Assembly (NCBI GenBank): GCA_022616055.1
Contig: JAKEFM010000086.1
Span: 1-64,000, forward strand
Direction: 5' to 3'
DNA length: 64,000 nt
Source of the DNA: Planctomycetota bacterium
GTDB lineage: Bacteria > Planctomycetota > UBA1135 > JAKEFM01
Position numbers and translations under genes: made by a program. The notes beneath the pieces were generated by a model, which saw only the letters and a list, made by a program, of their open reading frames with translations, was not told the origin of the DNA and did not search any database. Position 1 is the first letter of the stretch, and every line of letters begins with the position of its first letter. This document shows, in pieces, positions 25,439-34,376 of this stretch.

Positions 25439-27865
25439 GTGACCGCCCGCACCGTCCCGCGCACCCTGCGGGCGCTGTTCGAGCCCGACCCCGGTCCGGC
25501 GGCGTTCCGCGCGGCTCTCGCCTCGCTTCGTTCCGCCTCGACCGAGCCGCAGCATCCCGTCTACTCGACGGGATCGCCGAAGGACCTGTCCGCCCTCGTC
25601 GAGAGACACCGGGGAGCCGCCGAGCGCATCCGCGCGGACCTCGAGTTCTGGGCCCTCGAGCTCGCGAACCTGGCCGAAGGCTTCGAGGACGGACCTCCCC
25701 GGAGCGCCGAAGCGGAGGCGTTCCTGCGCGAAGGGTCGCGCTTCCGCCTCGGCCACCTGCTCACCGAACAGCCCCATCCGAAGACGTCGGACCTGAGCCG
25801 CGTCGTGGACCGGGACGTCGAAGAGGGGCTTCGTCTCCTGAACGCCGTCGACCGTGAGATCCCGCCCGCCTTCTCGCGAGCCGCCGAGTCGGGAGTCCTC
25901 GACCCCGCCGTCGACGCCGCGGCGGAGGCCCTGGCCGCGGGAGGCCGGATCTTCTTCACCGGATGCGGCGCAACCGGGAGGCTGAGTCTGCTCCTCGAAT
26001 CGGCCTGGCGCGGGTTCTGGCGGCGCGCCGGCCGGGAGAACCCCGAGCCCGCCGCACGCGCGCGCGCGGCCTTCTCCTCGGACCCGGCGGAGCGCGTCCT
26101 CGGCGCGATGGCCGGCGGGGACTACGCCCTCATCCGGTCGGTCGAGCACTTCGAGGACGAGGAGTCCTTCGGCCGCCAGCAGGTCCGCGAGCTCGGGGTC
26201 GGGCCCGGCGACGTCCTCTTCGCCGTGACCGAGGGGGGCGAGACGACCCACGTCCTCGGCACGGCCTGGGAGGCCCTCGAGCGCGGCGCGCGCGCCTTCT
26301 TCGTCTACAACAACCCCGACGAGGTCCTCCGCGGCGTGGAGCGCAGCGCGCGGATTCTCGCGGAGCCGAGGATCCGGAAGATCAACCTCGCGACCGGGCC
26401 GCAGGCGCTGACCGGCTCGACGCGGATGCAGGCGGCGAGCATCGACACGCTCGTCCTCGGATGCGTCCTCGAGGCGGCCCTCGGCCGGGTCCTCTCGAGG
26501 AGGCTCCGTCCGGACGATCTCTCCGCCCTCGGCTTCCCTTCTCCCCCGGACGACATCCGGAGCGCGGCCCGCGCCTCGGCGCGGATCCCCGAGTGGGCCG
26601 CCGCCGCGATCCCGGCGCTCGCCCGGCTCGCCCGCATCGAGGCGCGGACCTATCGGGAGGGGGGGAATCTCGATACGCCGAGGGACGTCGAGCCCGCCCG
26701 CGGCTTCACCCTCTACCTCGCGGGGGAGGAATCGGCTCTCGTCCTCCTCACGGACACGACCGAGCGCTCCCCGACGTTCGCGCTCCCTCCCTTCCGGCCC
26801 GTCGACCGGCCCGAGGCGAAGGCGCCTCCCGCCTCGCTGATCCTCGAGGCCGCCACGAACGAGGAGGCCTGGTGCCGGCTCCTCGGGCGCGAGATCCGCG
26901 CCCTCGAGTGGCAGGCCCCGACCTACCGGCGACTCCTCGGGGAGGAGGGGTTCGCCCGCTTCGGCGGCGCGGCGCCCGCGATCGGCCGCGAGGCCGTCCT
27001 CCGGTTCCGGATCGGCGGAGAGGGCGCGCTCGAGGAGAGGCCCCTCGGGCGCGGAAACCTCCTCGTCGCGGTGGGGATGGAGGAGGACCTCGAGGCGGCG
27101 CGACGCCCGGGCTCCCTCCTCGGGCGTGCGTTCGCGCGCGCGGAGGCGGAGGGAGCCTCGCGGACCTGGATCGTCGTCTCCTCCCGCGGACGCTCGCGGG
27201 CCGGGCTCCTCCCCCACGACGAGGCGGTCCTCGTCGAGGGGGTCCCCCGGAGCCCGCTCGACCTTTCCCGATCCCTCGTCCTCAAGCTCCTGCTCAACTC
27301 CCTCTCGACCATCGTGATGGTCTCCCTCGGCCGGGTGAGGGGGAACTGGATGACCTACGTCCTGCCGACGAACGGCAAGCTCGTCGATCGGGCCGGTCGG
27401 ATCACGGCCTCCCTCTCCGACCTCCCCTACGAGGAGGCCGTCCGCCTCGTCCTCTCCACGGCGGAGGAGACGAGAGAGGACCTCCGCGCGGGGCGAGGTC
27501 TCCCCCCCGTCGTGAACCTCGCGGTCGTCCGCGCCCGGCTCGGGGTGAGCACCGCGAAGGCGACGGCGCTCCTCTCCCTCCACCGCGGCCTCCTCGCTCC
27601 GACGCTCGAGGCGGCGGAGGCCTTCGGCGGGATGGCGGCGCGGATCGTCGAGCGGTCGCTCGAGGCTGTTCCGCCCGGAGAGAGGACGCGGCTCCTCGCC
27701 GAGCTGCGGCGCGCCCTGCCCCTCCCCGGCGACCTCGAGAGCGCGCTCGAGCGGCGCCCCGAAGCCGCTCCGCGCCTGCTCGCGAGCCTCCAGTCCCTCG
27801 CCCCGCTCCCCGAGCCGCTCCGCTTCGCCTCGCTCCCCGTCGCCCCGGACCGGCGAAAGGCGTGA
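25439..27865 (+). CDS. MurQ/glucokinase-regulatory-protein-like double SIS protein
   Basis: An 808-residue protein, far longer than MurQ etherases (~300). MurQ-type signatures are clear: HPKTSDLSR near residue 112, FFTGCGATGRLS (sugar-phosphate loop of the first SIS domain), SVEHFEDEE, and TGSTRMQAAS near 323. The MurQ motif that normally follows within a few dozen residues, GNWMTYVLPTNGKLVDRA, appears only near residue 635. A roughly 280-residue segment is therefore inserted, as in eukaryotic glucokinase regulatory protein, which has two SIS domains and a helical lid. Possible roles are MurNAc-6-phosphate cleavage or phosphosugar sensing. The GTG start lacks a clear ribosome-binding site. 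Confidence 0.82.
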   Translation: MTARTVPRTLRALFEPDPGPAAFRAALASLRSASTEPQHPVYSTGSPKDLSALVERHRGAAERIRADLEFWALELANLAEGFEDGPPRSAEAEAFLREGSRFRLGHLLTEQPHPKTSDLSRVVDRDVEEGLRLLNAVDREIPPAFSRAAESGVLDPAVDAAAEALAAGGRIFFTGCGATGRLSLLLESAWRGFWRRAGRENPEPAARARAAFSSDPAERVLGAMAGGDYALIRSVEHFEDEESFGRQQVRELGVGPGDVLFAVTEGGETTHVLGTAWEALERGARAFFVYNNPDEVLRGVERSARILAEPRIRKINLATGPQALTGSTRMQAASIDTLVLGCVLEAALGRVLSRRLRPDDLSALGFPSPPDDIRSAARASARIPEWAAAAIPALARLARIEARTYREGGNLDTPRDVEPARGFTLYLAGEESALVLLTDTTERSPTFALPPFRPVDRPEAKAPPASLILEAATNEEAWCRLLGREIRALEWQAPTYRRLLGEEGFARFGGAAPAIGREAVLRFRIGGEGALEERPLGRGNLLVAVGMEEDLEAARRPGSLLGRAFARAEAEGASRTWIVVSSRGRSRAGLLPHDEAVLVEGVPRSPLDLSRSLVLKLLLNSLSTIVMVSLGRVRGNWMTYVLPTNGKLVDRAGRITASLSDLPYEEAVRLVLSTAEETREDLRAGRGLPPVVNLAVVRARLGVSTAKATALLSLHRGLLAPTLEAAEAFGGMAARIVERSLEAVPPGERTRLLAELRRALPLPGDLESALERRPEAAPRLLASLQSLAPLPEPLRFASLPVAPDRRKA

Positions 27866-29355
27866 CGGGAGGGGCGAGGCACGAGCGGGTCCGCGACCTC
27901 TTCCTGCGGCTCCTCGGCCTCGTCTTCCTCGACGCCTTCGTCTCCCTCGCGGTCCAGGTCGCAACCCTCGTCGGGGAGGGCGGCCTCCTGCCCGCGGGCG
28001 AGTTCCTCGACGCCGTCGCGGGGAGCCTCGGCGCCGAGCGCTTCCACCGGGTGCCGACGCTCTTCTGGATCGCGCACGGCGACGCCGTCCTGGTGACCGC
28101 CGCGTGGCTCGGGGCGGCCCTCTCGATCCCCCTTGTCCTCGGCCGCGCCCCGATCGCCCTCCGCATCGGCCTCTGGGCGCTCTACCTCTCCTTCGCCTCG
28201 ATCGGGCAGGACTTCCTCTCGTTCCAGTGGGACAACCTCCTCCTCGAGGCCTCCTTCGCATCGATCTTCCTGGGACGGCGGGGCCGGCCTCCCTGCGGGG
28301 CGGGGCTCTTCCTCGGACGCTGGCTCTTCTTCCGCCTCCTCTTCGAGTCGGGCGTCTCGAAGCTCGCCCTCGGGGATCCGACCTGGCGCGACGGGACGGC
28401 GATGGTGGCCTACTTCGAGACCGCCCCGATCCCGACCGCGCTCGGCTGGTGGGCCCACCAGCTCCCCGCGGGCGTGCTCCGGTCGAGCGCATTCCTCTCC
28501 CTCTTCGCCGAGCTCGTCCTCCCCTTCGCGGTCTGGGCGCCGCGTCCCGTGCGATTGGGTGCTCTCGCGGCGCTCCTCCCGTTCCAGCTCGGCATCCTCC
28601 TCACCGCGAACTACGGATTCTTCAACCACCTCTCGATCGTCCTCCACCTCTTCCTCCTCGAGGACCGCGACCTCGAGTGGGCCTCGGCGCGCCTGCGCGG
28701 GCTCCTCCGCCGTCCCGCTCCGATCGAACCGCTCCTCCCGACCGAGCCTCCGCCTCGCCCGCCCCTCCCGCGAATCGCGCTCCGGATGCTCGCCGGTGCC
28801 GTCGTCCTCTGTTCCGTTGCCGATTTCGCGCTCGTCGTCCTGCGCCCTCGCCGGGAGCCGGTCCTCCCCTTCCTGTACGCGGCCGCCGGGGAGATCCACG
28901 AGTTCTACGGCCCCTACCGGTCGGTGAACTCCTACCACCTTTTCGCGTCGATGACCCTCGAGCGGTACGAGGCGGTGATCGAGGGGACGGCGGACGGGAG
29001 GGAATGGAGACCCTTCGAGTTCCGGTGGAAGCCGGGCGACCCGAAGAGACGGCCTCCGTTCGTCGCGCCCCACCAGCCGCGCGTCGACTTCCAGCTCTGG
29101 TTCTTCCCCCTCGGCGGGAGGTCCGCCTACCTCGCGCGCCTGCTCGATCGGATCTGCGAGAAGCCGGGCTCCGCGCGCGGCCTCTTCGCTCCCGACCCGT
29201 TCCCTCAGGTTCCTCCGATGGCGCTCCGCCTCGGCCTCTGGAAGTACACCTTCACGGATCGGGCGCGGCGGCGGGAGACGGGAGAGTGGTGGCACCGGAC
29301 GTTCGTGCGCTACGTCGTCGAGAACCGCCGTTGCGGCGAAGGGCGTCCACGCTGA
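27862..29355 (+). CDS. Lipase maturation factor (LMF)-like membrane protein
   Basis: A 497-residue protein with several membrane helices in the first ~350 residues and a soluble C-terminal domain. LMF-like features include the segment around GQDFLSFQWDNLLLEA, RLLFESGVSKLALGDPTW and, after the helices, IHEFYGPYRSVNSYHLF and WKPGDPKRRPPFVAPHQPR. In animals LMF1 helps lipases fold; bacterial homologues have no established function. The GTG overlaps the stop of the MurQ/GKRP-like gene (GTGA), so the two are translationally coupled. A 6-bp GC hairpin follows the stop. Confidence 0.85.
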   Translation: MTGGARHERVRDLFLRLLGLVFLDAFVSLAVQVATLVGEGGLLPAGEFLDAVAGSLGAERFHRVPTLFWIAHGDAVLVTAAWLGAALSIPLVLGRAPIALRIGLWALYLSFASIGQDFLSFQWDNLLLEASFASIFLGRRGRPPCGAGLFLGRWLFFRLLFESGVSKLALGDPTWRDGTAMVAYFETAPIPTALGWWAHQLPAGVLRSSAFLSLFAELVLPFAVWAPRPVRLGALAALLPFQLGILLTANYGFFNHLSIVLHLFLLEDRDLEWASARLRGLLRRPAPIEPLLPTEPPPRPPLPRIALRMLAGAVVLCSVADFALVVLRPRREPVLPFLYAAAGEIHEFYGPYRSVNSYHLFASMTLERYEAVIEGTADGREWRPFEFRWKPGDPKRRPPFVAPHQPRVDFQLWFFPLGGRSAYLARLLDRICEKPGSARGLFAPDPFPQVPPMALRLGLWKYTFTDRARRRETGEWWHRTFVRYVVENRRCGEGRPR

Positions 29356-29356
29356 C

Positions 29357-29371
29357 CCGCGCTTCGCGCGG
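29357..29371 (+). terminator. Short GC hairpin after LMF-like gene
   Basis: CCGCGC-TTC-GCGCGG immediately follows the stop codon. It has no T tract, so termination is only suggested. Confidence 0.3.
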
Positions 29372-29481
29372 AGGCTTGATCCGTCCCAGTCTCCCGGAGA
29401 CTCTGCGGCGCGGGAACCCGCTCCGATCGTCGCCGTGTCTCGAAGCTCGTCCAAGGTAGCCCACTCCCCGGGGAGGCCCCC

Positions 29482-30657
29482 ATGAGTCCGCGTCCGGTCG
29501 GAAGAACCAGCGCCTCCTTCCTCGCCCTGGCCGCGTTCGCGATTCCTCCAAACGGCGGAGGCAAGCCGCGCGCCCGCGACCTCGGCGTCCCTTTCGACGG
29601 CACGCCGGGCCCCCTGAACTCGATCACCGACGTCGCGGGAGTCGAGGTCGGGCACGCCACGATCGTCTCGGGGGAAGGGAAGCTTGAGGTCGGGAAGGGC
29701 CCCGTCCGGACGGGCGTGACGGCGATCCTGCCCCGGGGAAAGAGGTCGGCGACCGATCCGGCGTTCGCCGGCTGGTTCTCCCTCAACGGCAACGGGGAGA
29801 TGACCGGCACGACCTGGCTCGAGGAGTCGGGATTCCTCGAGGGGCCCGTCCTCCTCACGAACACCCACAGCGTCGGCGTCGTCCGCGACGCGGCGATCGC
29901 CTGGCGGGTGAAGCAGGGGGGGGCGGACGCGACGGGCTACTGGTGGTCGCTCCCGGTCGTCGCGGAGACCTGGGACGGCTACCTGAACGACATCAACGGA
30001 TTCCACGTGAAGGCGGCCCACGTCTTCGAGGCCCTCGAGGGGGCGCGCGGCGGTCCGGTCGCCGAGGGGAACGTCGGCGGCGGGACCGGGATGATCTGCC
30101 ACGAGTTCAAGGGAGGGATCGGGACCGCCTCCCGGCGGCTCGACGCGAAGGCGGGCGGCCACACGGTCGGGGTCCTCGTCCAGGCGAACTACGGGTTGCG
30201 CCACCAGCTGCGCGTCGCGGGCGTCCCGGTCGGCGGGGAGATCCCCGAGGGCGCCCTCTGGAGCCGGGAGAACGGCTCGATCATCATCGTCGTGGCGACG
30301 GACGCGCCCCTCCTCCCCCACCAGCTGAAGCGGCTCGCCCGCCGCGCGTCCCTCGGCCTCGCCCGCCTCGGCAGCGTCTCGGGGAACGGCTCCGGCGACA
30401 TCTTCCTCGCCTTCTCGACCGCGAATCCCGGCGCCGCGGCGACGGAGGGAATCATTTCTCTCCAAATGCTCCCCAACGACCGGACGAATCCGCTCTTCGA
30501 GGCGACCGTCGAGGCGACGGAGGAGGCGATCGTGAACGCCCTGGTCGCGGCGGAGACGATGGTCGGGATCGACGGGAAGAAGGTGGTCGCCCTCCCCCAC
30601 GACCGGCTGCGCGAGGTCCTGCGGAAGTACGGCCGCCTCTCCGCCCCTCCCAAGTAG
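29482..30657 (+). CDS. P1-family peptidase (DmpA/BapA type)
   Basis: A 391-residue Ntn-fold aminopeptidase. Family landmarks are NSITDVAGVEVGH, TGVTAILPRG, LLTNTHSVGVV, GNVGGGTGM and ENGSIIIVVATDAPLLPHQ. By analogy with DmpA the precursor should cut itself between Gly265 and Ser266, the new N-terminal Ser being the nucleophile. A weak signal-like N-terminus (SFLALAAFAIP) suggests export, but is not a textbook signal peptide. The enzymes release N-terminal L- or D-residues or beta-amino acids. The ATG follows GGGGAGG at a good distance. It is convergent with the cupredoxin-propeller gene. Confidence 0.9.
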   Translation: MSPRPVGRTSASFLALAAFAIPPNGGGKPRARDLGVPFDGTPGPLNSITDVAGVEVGHATIVSGEGKLEVGKGPVRTGVTAILPRGKRSATDPAFAGWFSLNGNGEMTGTTWLEESGFLEGPVLLTNTHSVGVVRDAAIAWRVKQGGADATGYWWSLPVVAETWDGYLNDINGFHVKAAHVFEALEGARGGPVAEGNVGGGTGMICHEFKGGIGTASRRLDAKAGGHTVGVLVQANYGLRHQLRVAGVPVGGEIPEGALWSRENGSIIIVVATDAPLLPHQLKRLARRASLGLARLGSVSGNGSGDIFLAFSTANPGAAATEGIISLQMLPNDRTNPLFEATVEATEEAIVNALVAAETMVGIDGKKVVALPHDRLREVLRKYGRLSAPPK

Positions 30658-30660
30658 GAA

Positions 30661-30691
30661 CCGGCCGGGCTCCACGAGGCGGCCCGGCCGG
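30661..30691. terminator. Bidirectional GC hairpin between convergent genes
   Basis: A perfect 10-bp inverted repeat (CCGGCCGGGC / GCCCGGCCGG) with an 11-nt loop lies in the 57-bp gap between two convergent genes. It could end transcription from both sides although no T tract follows. Confidence 0.5.
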
Positions 30692-30714
30692 GAGGGAGGG
30701 AAGACCCGCCCGTG

Positions 30715-32907
30715 TCAGGGAATCGTGCGGGTCACGGGTGCGGACTTGACCGAGTCCTCGCCTGCCGGACCTCGGATCGCGATCGCCTGGAAGTGGACGG
30801 CGATCGGCGGGACGTTCGAGGGGACGGGGATCGCCAGGGACGCGACGCCGTTGGGCCCCGCGACGGGCGAGGCGAGGAGGAAGATCGGCGGCAGGAGGTC
30901 GAGACACAGTCCCCCGAGGGAGGGGATGCAAGGCCCCGCCCCGATTCCGGCAAAGGAGAGGCCGACGTGGACCGTCTCGCCGGGCTGGGCCTCGGAGACG
31001 ACGAGGGCCGACGCCTGGCCCGGGACGAGCGGGTCGACGTGGAGGTGGAGGGGGAAGGGTCCGACGGGGTCGCGCTGCTCCTCCGTCAGGAGGGCGATCC
31101 ATCCCTCGACCTCGGGCGAGAGCGCCCCCGTCCCCGCGAGGGCGACGGTCTTCTGGATCCACCCGTCGTGGGTCATCGGCAGGGGCTTCACCCCCTGTCC
31201 GCCCGTCCCGTCGGTCGCTCCGGCGCCGGGACTCCCGTTCGAGAGGAGGATCGTCCCGACGACCGCCGCGTCGCACCCTTCCCCGTCCCCGTCCGGGTCG
31301 GGATCGATCACCGTGAGGACGTTCGCGTGCTGGTTCGTCACGTAGGCGTAGTAGCCCCCGCCGAGCTTCGCCCCCCAGTTGACGCCGTGCGTCCCCGCCG
31401 GGGTCGGGAGGAGGGCGACCACCTCGTCGAGGCTCGTGTCGATGATCGCGACGTGGTCGGCCGAGCCCGTCGTCGCGCGCGGGACGGTCGTGAGGGAGAA
31501 GACGGCGGTCGCGACCCAGCGCTCGTCGGGGCTGACGGGAGTCTGGATCGGGACCTGGAGGGTGTGCAGCAGGCCGAGCCCCGTCTGGCCGTCCGGCGTG
31601 AGGGTGACCGGGATCGTCCCGAGGAGGGCCATCGCGTCGACGTCCACGACGGTGAGCAGGCCGGAGGCCGCGTTCGCGACGTAGGCCTTCTGCGCGCCGT
31701 TCACGTGGCACTCGCCGGCCGCGATCGGCATCAAGAGGGAGGAGCGGATCGGGTCGGCGGGATCGTGGAGGAACTCCTCGAGGACCTCCCCGCTCGCCGT
31801 GTCGAGGATGGAGATCGAGCCCGCGAAGCCGATCCCCTTGAAGACGTTGGGGACGACGACGCGCGTCCCGTTCCCGCAGGTGATCCAGTGCCCGTGGGGG
31901 TGGGTCTTCCCGGCCCCGGTCGGCGAGGAGTCCACGGCGTCCAGGCCGTCCGGTCCGTCCTCGACCTCGACGAGCAGCCGGTCGGCGCTGAGGGGGATCG
32001 TGAGGTGGCCGAGCTGCGGGGAGCCCAGAGTCGGGATCGTCACGATGTGGGTGGGGGCCTCCCCGACCTGGAGGCTGTCGAGAATCGCGCCGCTCGATCG
32101 GTCGAGCTTGTTGATCCAGCGGCCGAACCAGTTGGAGTTGTAGACGACGTCCAGGGCGAAGTTCGCCCAGAGGTTGTGCGGGTTGTTCCACATCCCGTCG
32201 GCCGAGAGCCCGTCGATCTCCCGCTCGACGCCGAAGGTGGCGGCGTCGACGACCGTCAGCGTTCCGGGCTTCGGGACGTCGTGGTCGTCGACCTGGCCCG
32301 CGACGCGCTCGAACTGCGTCGTCACCCAGACCTCTCCCACGCCGGGGACGGGGGGGATCACCACGCTCGAGGGACCGAGGAGATCCCACTTCGCCTGCTT
32401 GTCCGCATCCGTGGGGGCGATCGTGGTCACGACGGCGAGGACGTCCGCGGCGGGAAGGGAGGCGAGACCGAGGTGGGAGAGGAACGGGAGGGAGGTCGCC
32501 GTCACGTCGGGGAGAGCCCCCGCGGCGTCGCCGACCCCGACGACCGCGGTCATGTAGGGGTGGATCTTGCAGACGAAGAGGTAGACGCCCGGCACGTCGA
32601 GGTCGACGGAGAGCGTCCCGTTCTGGGACTGGTCCTGGTCCAGCGTCGCGGCCGATCCGTCGGGGCGCACGAGGAGGGTCGCGGTGTGGCGCGTGTTCGT
32701 GCAGCAGTTGCCGATCTTGAAGTCGACGCGCGCGCCCTGGGGAACGAGGGTGAAGGGGATGCCCGTCGTCTCGCTCCGGAACCAGTTCCCCGGCTCGTCC
32801 GAGAGGTGGAGCTCGTCGGCCGCGCCGCCCCCCTGCGTCGGACACGGCGCGAGGGAAACGACGGCGGGGGTGGCGAAAAAAAGCGCACAGGCGAGGGTTC
32901 TTTGCAT
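30715..32907 (-). CDS. Secreted cupredoxin / YVTN-type beta-propeller fusion protein
   Basis: A 730-residue exported protein (ALFFATPAVVSLAPC; the Cys could be lipidated). Residues ~25-130 form a cupredoxin-like domain with NTRHTATLL supplying a His and CKIHPYM supplying Cys, His and Met, the usual type-1 copper ligand pattern. The middle ~450 residues contain propeller repeats such as GTLTVVDAATF, GSISILDTASGEV, GLLTVVDVDAM and DHVAIIDTSLDEV. The last ~110 residues resemble the end modules of other exported proteins here. Electron transfer or copper-dependent oxidation at the cell surface is possible. The ATG choice (32907) rests on the signal peptide; the track ORF is over-long. Confidence 0.82.
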   Translation of the reverse strand: MQRTLACALFFATPAVVSLAPCPTQGGGAADELHLSDEPGNWFRSETTGIPFTLVPQGARVDFKIGNCCTNTRHTATLLVRPDGSAATLDQDQSQNGTLSVDLDVPGVYLFVCKIHPYMTAVVGVGDAAGALPDVTATSLPFLSHLGLASLPAADVLAVVTTIAPTDADKQAKWDLLGPSSVVIPPVPGVGEVWVTTQFERVAGQVDDHDVPKPGTLTVVDAATFGVEREIDGLSADGMWNNPHNLWANFALDVVYNSNWFGRWINKLDRSSGAILDSLQVGEAPTHIVTIPTLGSPQLGHLTIPLSADRLLVEVEDGPDGLDAVDSSPTGAGKTHPHGHWITCGNGTRVVVPNVFKGIGFAGSISILDTASGEVLEEFLHDPADPIRSSLLMPIAAGECHVNGAQKAYVANAASGLLTVVDVDAMALLGTIPVTLTPDGQTGLGLLHTLQVPIQTPVSPDERWVATAVFSLTTVPRATTGSADHVAIIDTSLDEVVALLPTPAGTHGVNWGAKLGGGYYAYVTNQHANVLTVIDPDPDGDGEGCDAAVVGTILLSNGSPGAGATDGTGGQGVKPLPMTHDGWIQKTVALAGTGALSPEVEGWIALLTEEQRDPVGPFPLHLHVDPLVPGQASALVVSEAQPGETVHVGLSFAGIGAGPCIPSLGGLCLDLLPPIFLLASPVAGPNGVASLAIPVPSNVPPIAVHFQAIAIRGPAGEDSVKSAPVTRTIP

Positions 32908-33134
32908 GCCGTTCTCCAGTGGGTCTCGCCGCCTCCCTCCGAGCGGATGCAGGGGCGGCCTGCCGCGCGACGCGGCTGGGGCGGTCCCGCCGGGCCTCCT
33001 CGCGTTCGACTCGGACTTCCGCGCGGCAAAGGCCGTTCCCCGCGGTCGCGCCACCGGGGAGAGCGATGGACGACGACCGCGACGTTCCGAGTCTCGGACC
33101 GGACGTCCGGGATTCGGACGCTCTGCGAACCCTC

Positions 33135-33284
33135 TCAGGTCTTCGGGCCGGGAGGAGGAACGGTCGGCGCGGGTTTCTTCCCGGGTCTGGAGGGGACCTT
33201 CGTGCCCGCTCCCGCGCAGTCGACGCAGGCGACACCCTTCACGTAGCCCTTCCCCTGGCATGTGTTGCACATCTCGATCGTCAT
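33135..33284 (-). CDS. Small zinc-ribbon protein with two CxxCxGxG motifs
   Basis: A 49-codon ORF absent from the track because of its size. It encodes two DnaJ-type motifs, CNTCQGKG and CVDCAGAG, separated by nine residues and followed by a Lys/Pro-rich tail ending PPPGPKT. Four cysteines in this spacing would bind one zinc ion, as in one half of the DnaJ cysteine-rich domain, so a role in protein folding or metal delivery is possible. No DnaJ gene is nearby. It lies 227 nt upstream of the cupredoxin-propeller gene on the same strand. The ribosome-binding site is weak (AGGGA ~13 nt upstream). Confidence 0.65.
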   Translation of the reverse strand: MTIEMCNTCQGKGYVKGVACVDCAGAGTKVPSRPGKKPAPTVPPPGPKT

Positions 33285-33419
33285 GGGCTCGATTCCCTCG
33301 TCCGGCGCGGATCGCGGCCGATGACTGTGGCGAAGCGCGCCGCGAGTTCAAGAGGGCGCCTCCTCCTTGCCTCCCCCGCGGGTTCTTCTACCCTTCGCGA
33401 TCGACCTCTCCTCCCGAGC

Positions 33420-34376
33420 ATGCCGACCCTCGACGACGTCCGGCGCGCGGCGAAGTCCCTCGCCGGCTCGATCGAGCGGACCCCTCTCGCGCGCTCGGAG
33501 GCCCTCTCGCGGGAGATCGGCGCCGAGGTCTTCCTCAAGCTCGAGAGCCTGCAGCGGACGGGGTCCTTCAAGGTCCGCGGGGCGACCTACGCGGTCTCGC
33601 GGCTTCCGAGGGAGGCCCGCGCCCGCGGCGTCGTCACGATCTCCGCCGGCAACCACGGCCGCGGCCTCGCCCACGCGGCCGCCGCGGCGGGGATCCCGTG
33701 CACGGTCGTGATGCCCGCCGGGGCGAACCCGGTGAAGGTCGAGGCGACTCGCGCCCTCGGCGCCGAGATCGTCTTCGCGGCGAACGCGAACGAGGCCTTC
33801 GCCCTCGTCGACCGGATCTCGGCCGAGCGGGGGCTGCGGTTCGTCCCCCCCTTCGACGACGAGGACGTGATCGCGGCGCAGGGGACGGTCGCTCTCGAGG
33901 TCCTCGAGGACCTCCCGAACGCCGACGTCCTCCTCGCCCCCGTCGGGGGGGGAGGCCTGGTCGCCGGGTGCGCCCTCGTGGTCAAGTCGGCGGCTCCGAA
34001 GTGCCGCGTCGTCGCCACCGAGCCCGCCGGCGCAGACAAGCTCCGCCGCGCGCTCGAGGCGGGGAAGGTCGTGAGGCTCGAGCGGGTCCAGACGGTCGCC
34101 GACGGCCTCGCCGCCCCCTTCACCGGCGAGCGGAACCTCCGGATCCTCCAGGGCCGCCTCGACGGCCTCGTCGTCCTCTCGGAGGAGGAGATCCTCGCGG
34201 GCCTCCGCTTCCTCCTCGAGCGGTGCCGGGTCCTCGCCGAGCCGGCGGGGGCCGCCTCCGCGGCCGCCCTCCTCACGCGCCGCGCGGGGGTGAAGCCCGG
34301 CGAGCGGGTCGTCGCGATCGTGAGCGGGGGGAACCTCGACCTCGCGCGGCTCCCCGAGTACCTCGGAAAGGGGTAG
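33420..34376 (+). CDS. Threonine/serine dehydratase-like PLP enzyme
   Basis: A 318-residue fold-type II PLP enzyme. The cofactor lysine is in GSFKVRGA (Lys51), preceded by KLESLQRTG. The phosphate-binding loop is PVGGGGLVAG, and SAGNHGRGLAHAAA carries the Asn-His of the substrate loop. There is no C-terminal ACT-like regulatory domain, so it resembles the short catabolic threonine dehydratase or serine racemase forms rather than biosynthetic IlvA. Its stop codon overlaps the GTG of the FAD oxidoreductase gene by one base (TAGTG), making a two-gene amino-acid catabolism unit likely. Confidence 0.88.
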   Translation: MPTLDDVRRAAKSLAGSIERTPLARSEALSREIGAEVFLKLESLQRTGSFKVRGATYAVSRLPREARARGVVTISAGNHGRGLAHAAAAAGIPCTVVMPAGANPVKVEATRALGAEIVFAANANEAFALVDRISAERGLRFVPPFDDEDVIAAQGTVALEVLEDLPNADVLLAPVGGGGLVAGCALVVKSAAPKCRVVATEPAGADKLRRALEAGKVVRLERVQTVADGLAAPFTGERNLRILQGRLDGLVVLSEEEILAGLRFLLERCRVLAEPAGAASAAALLTRRAGVKPGERVVAIVSGGNLDLARLPEYLGKG

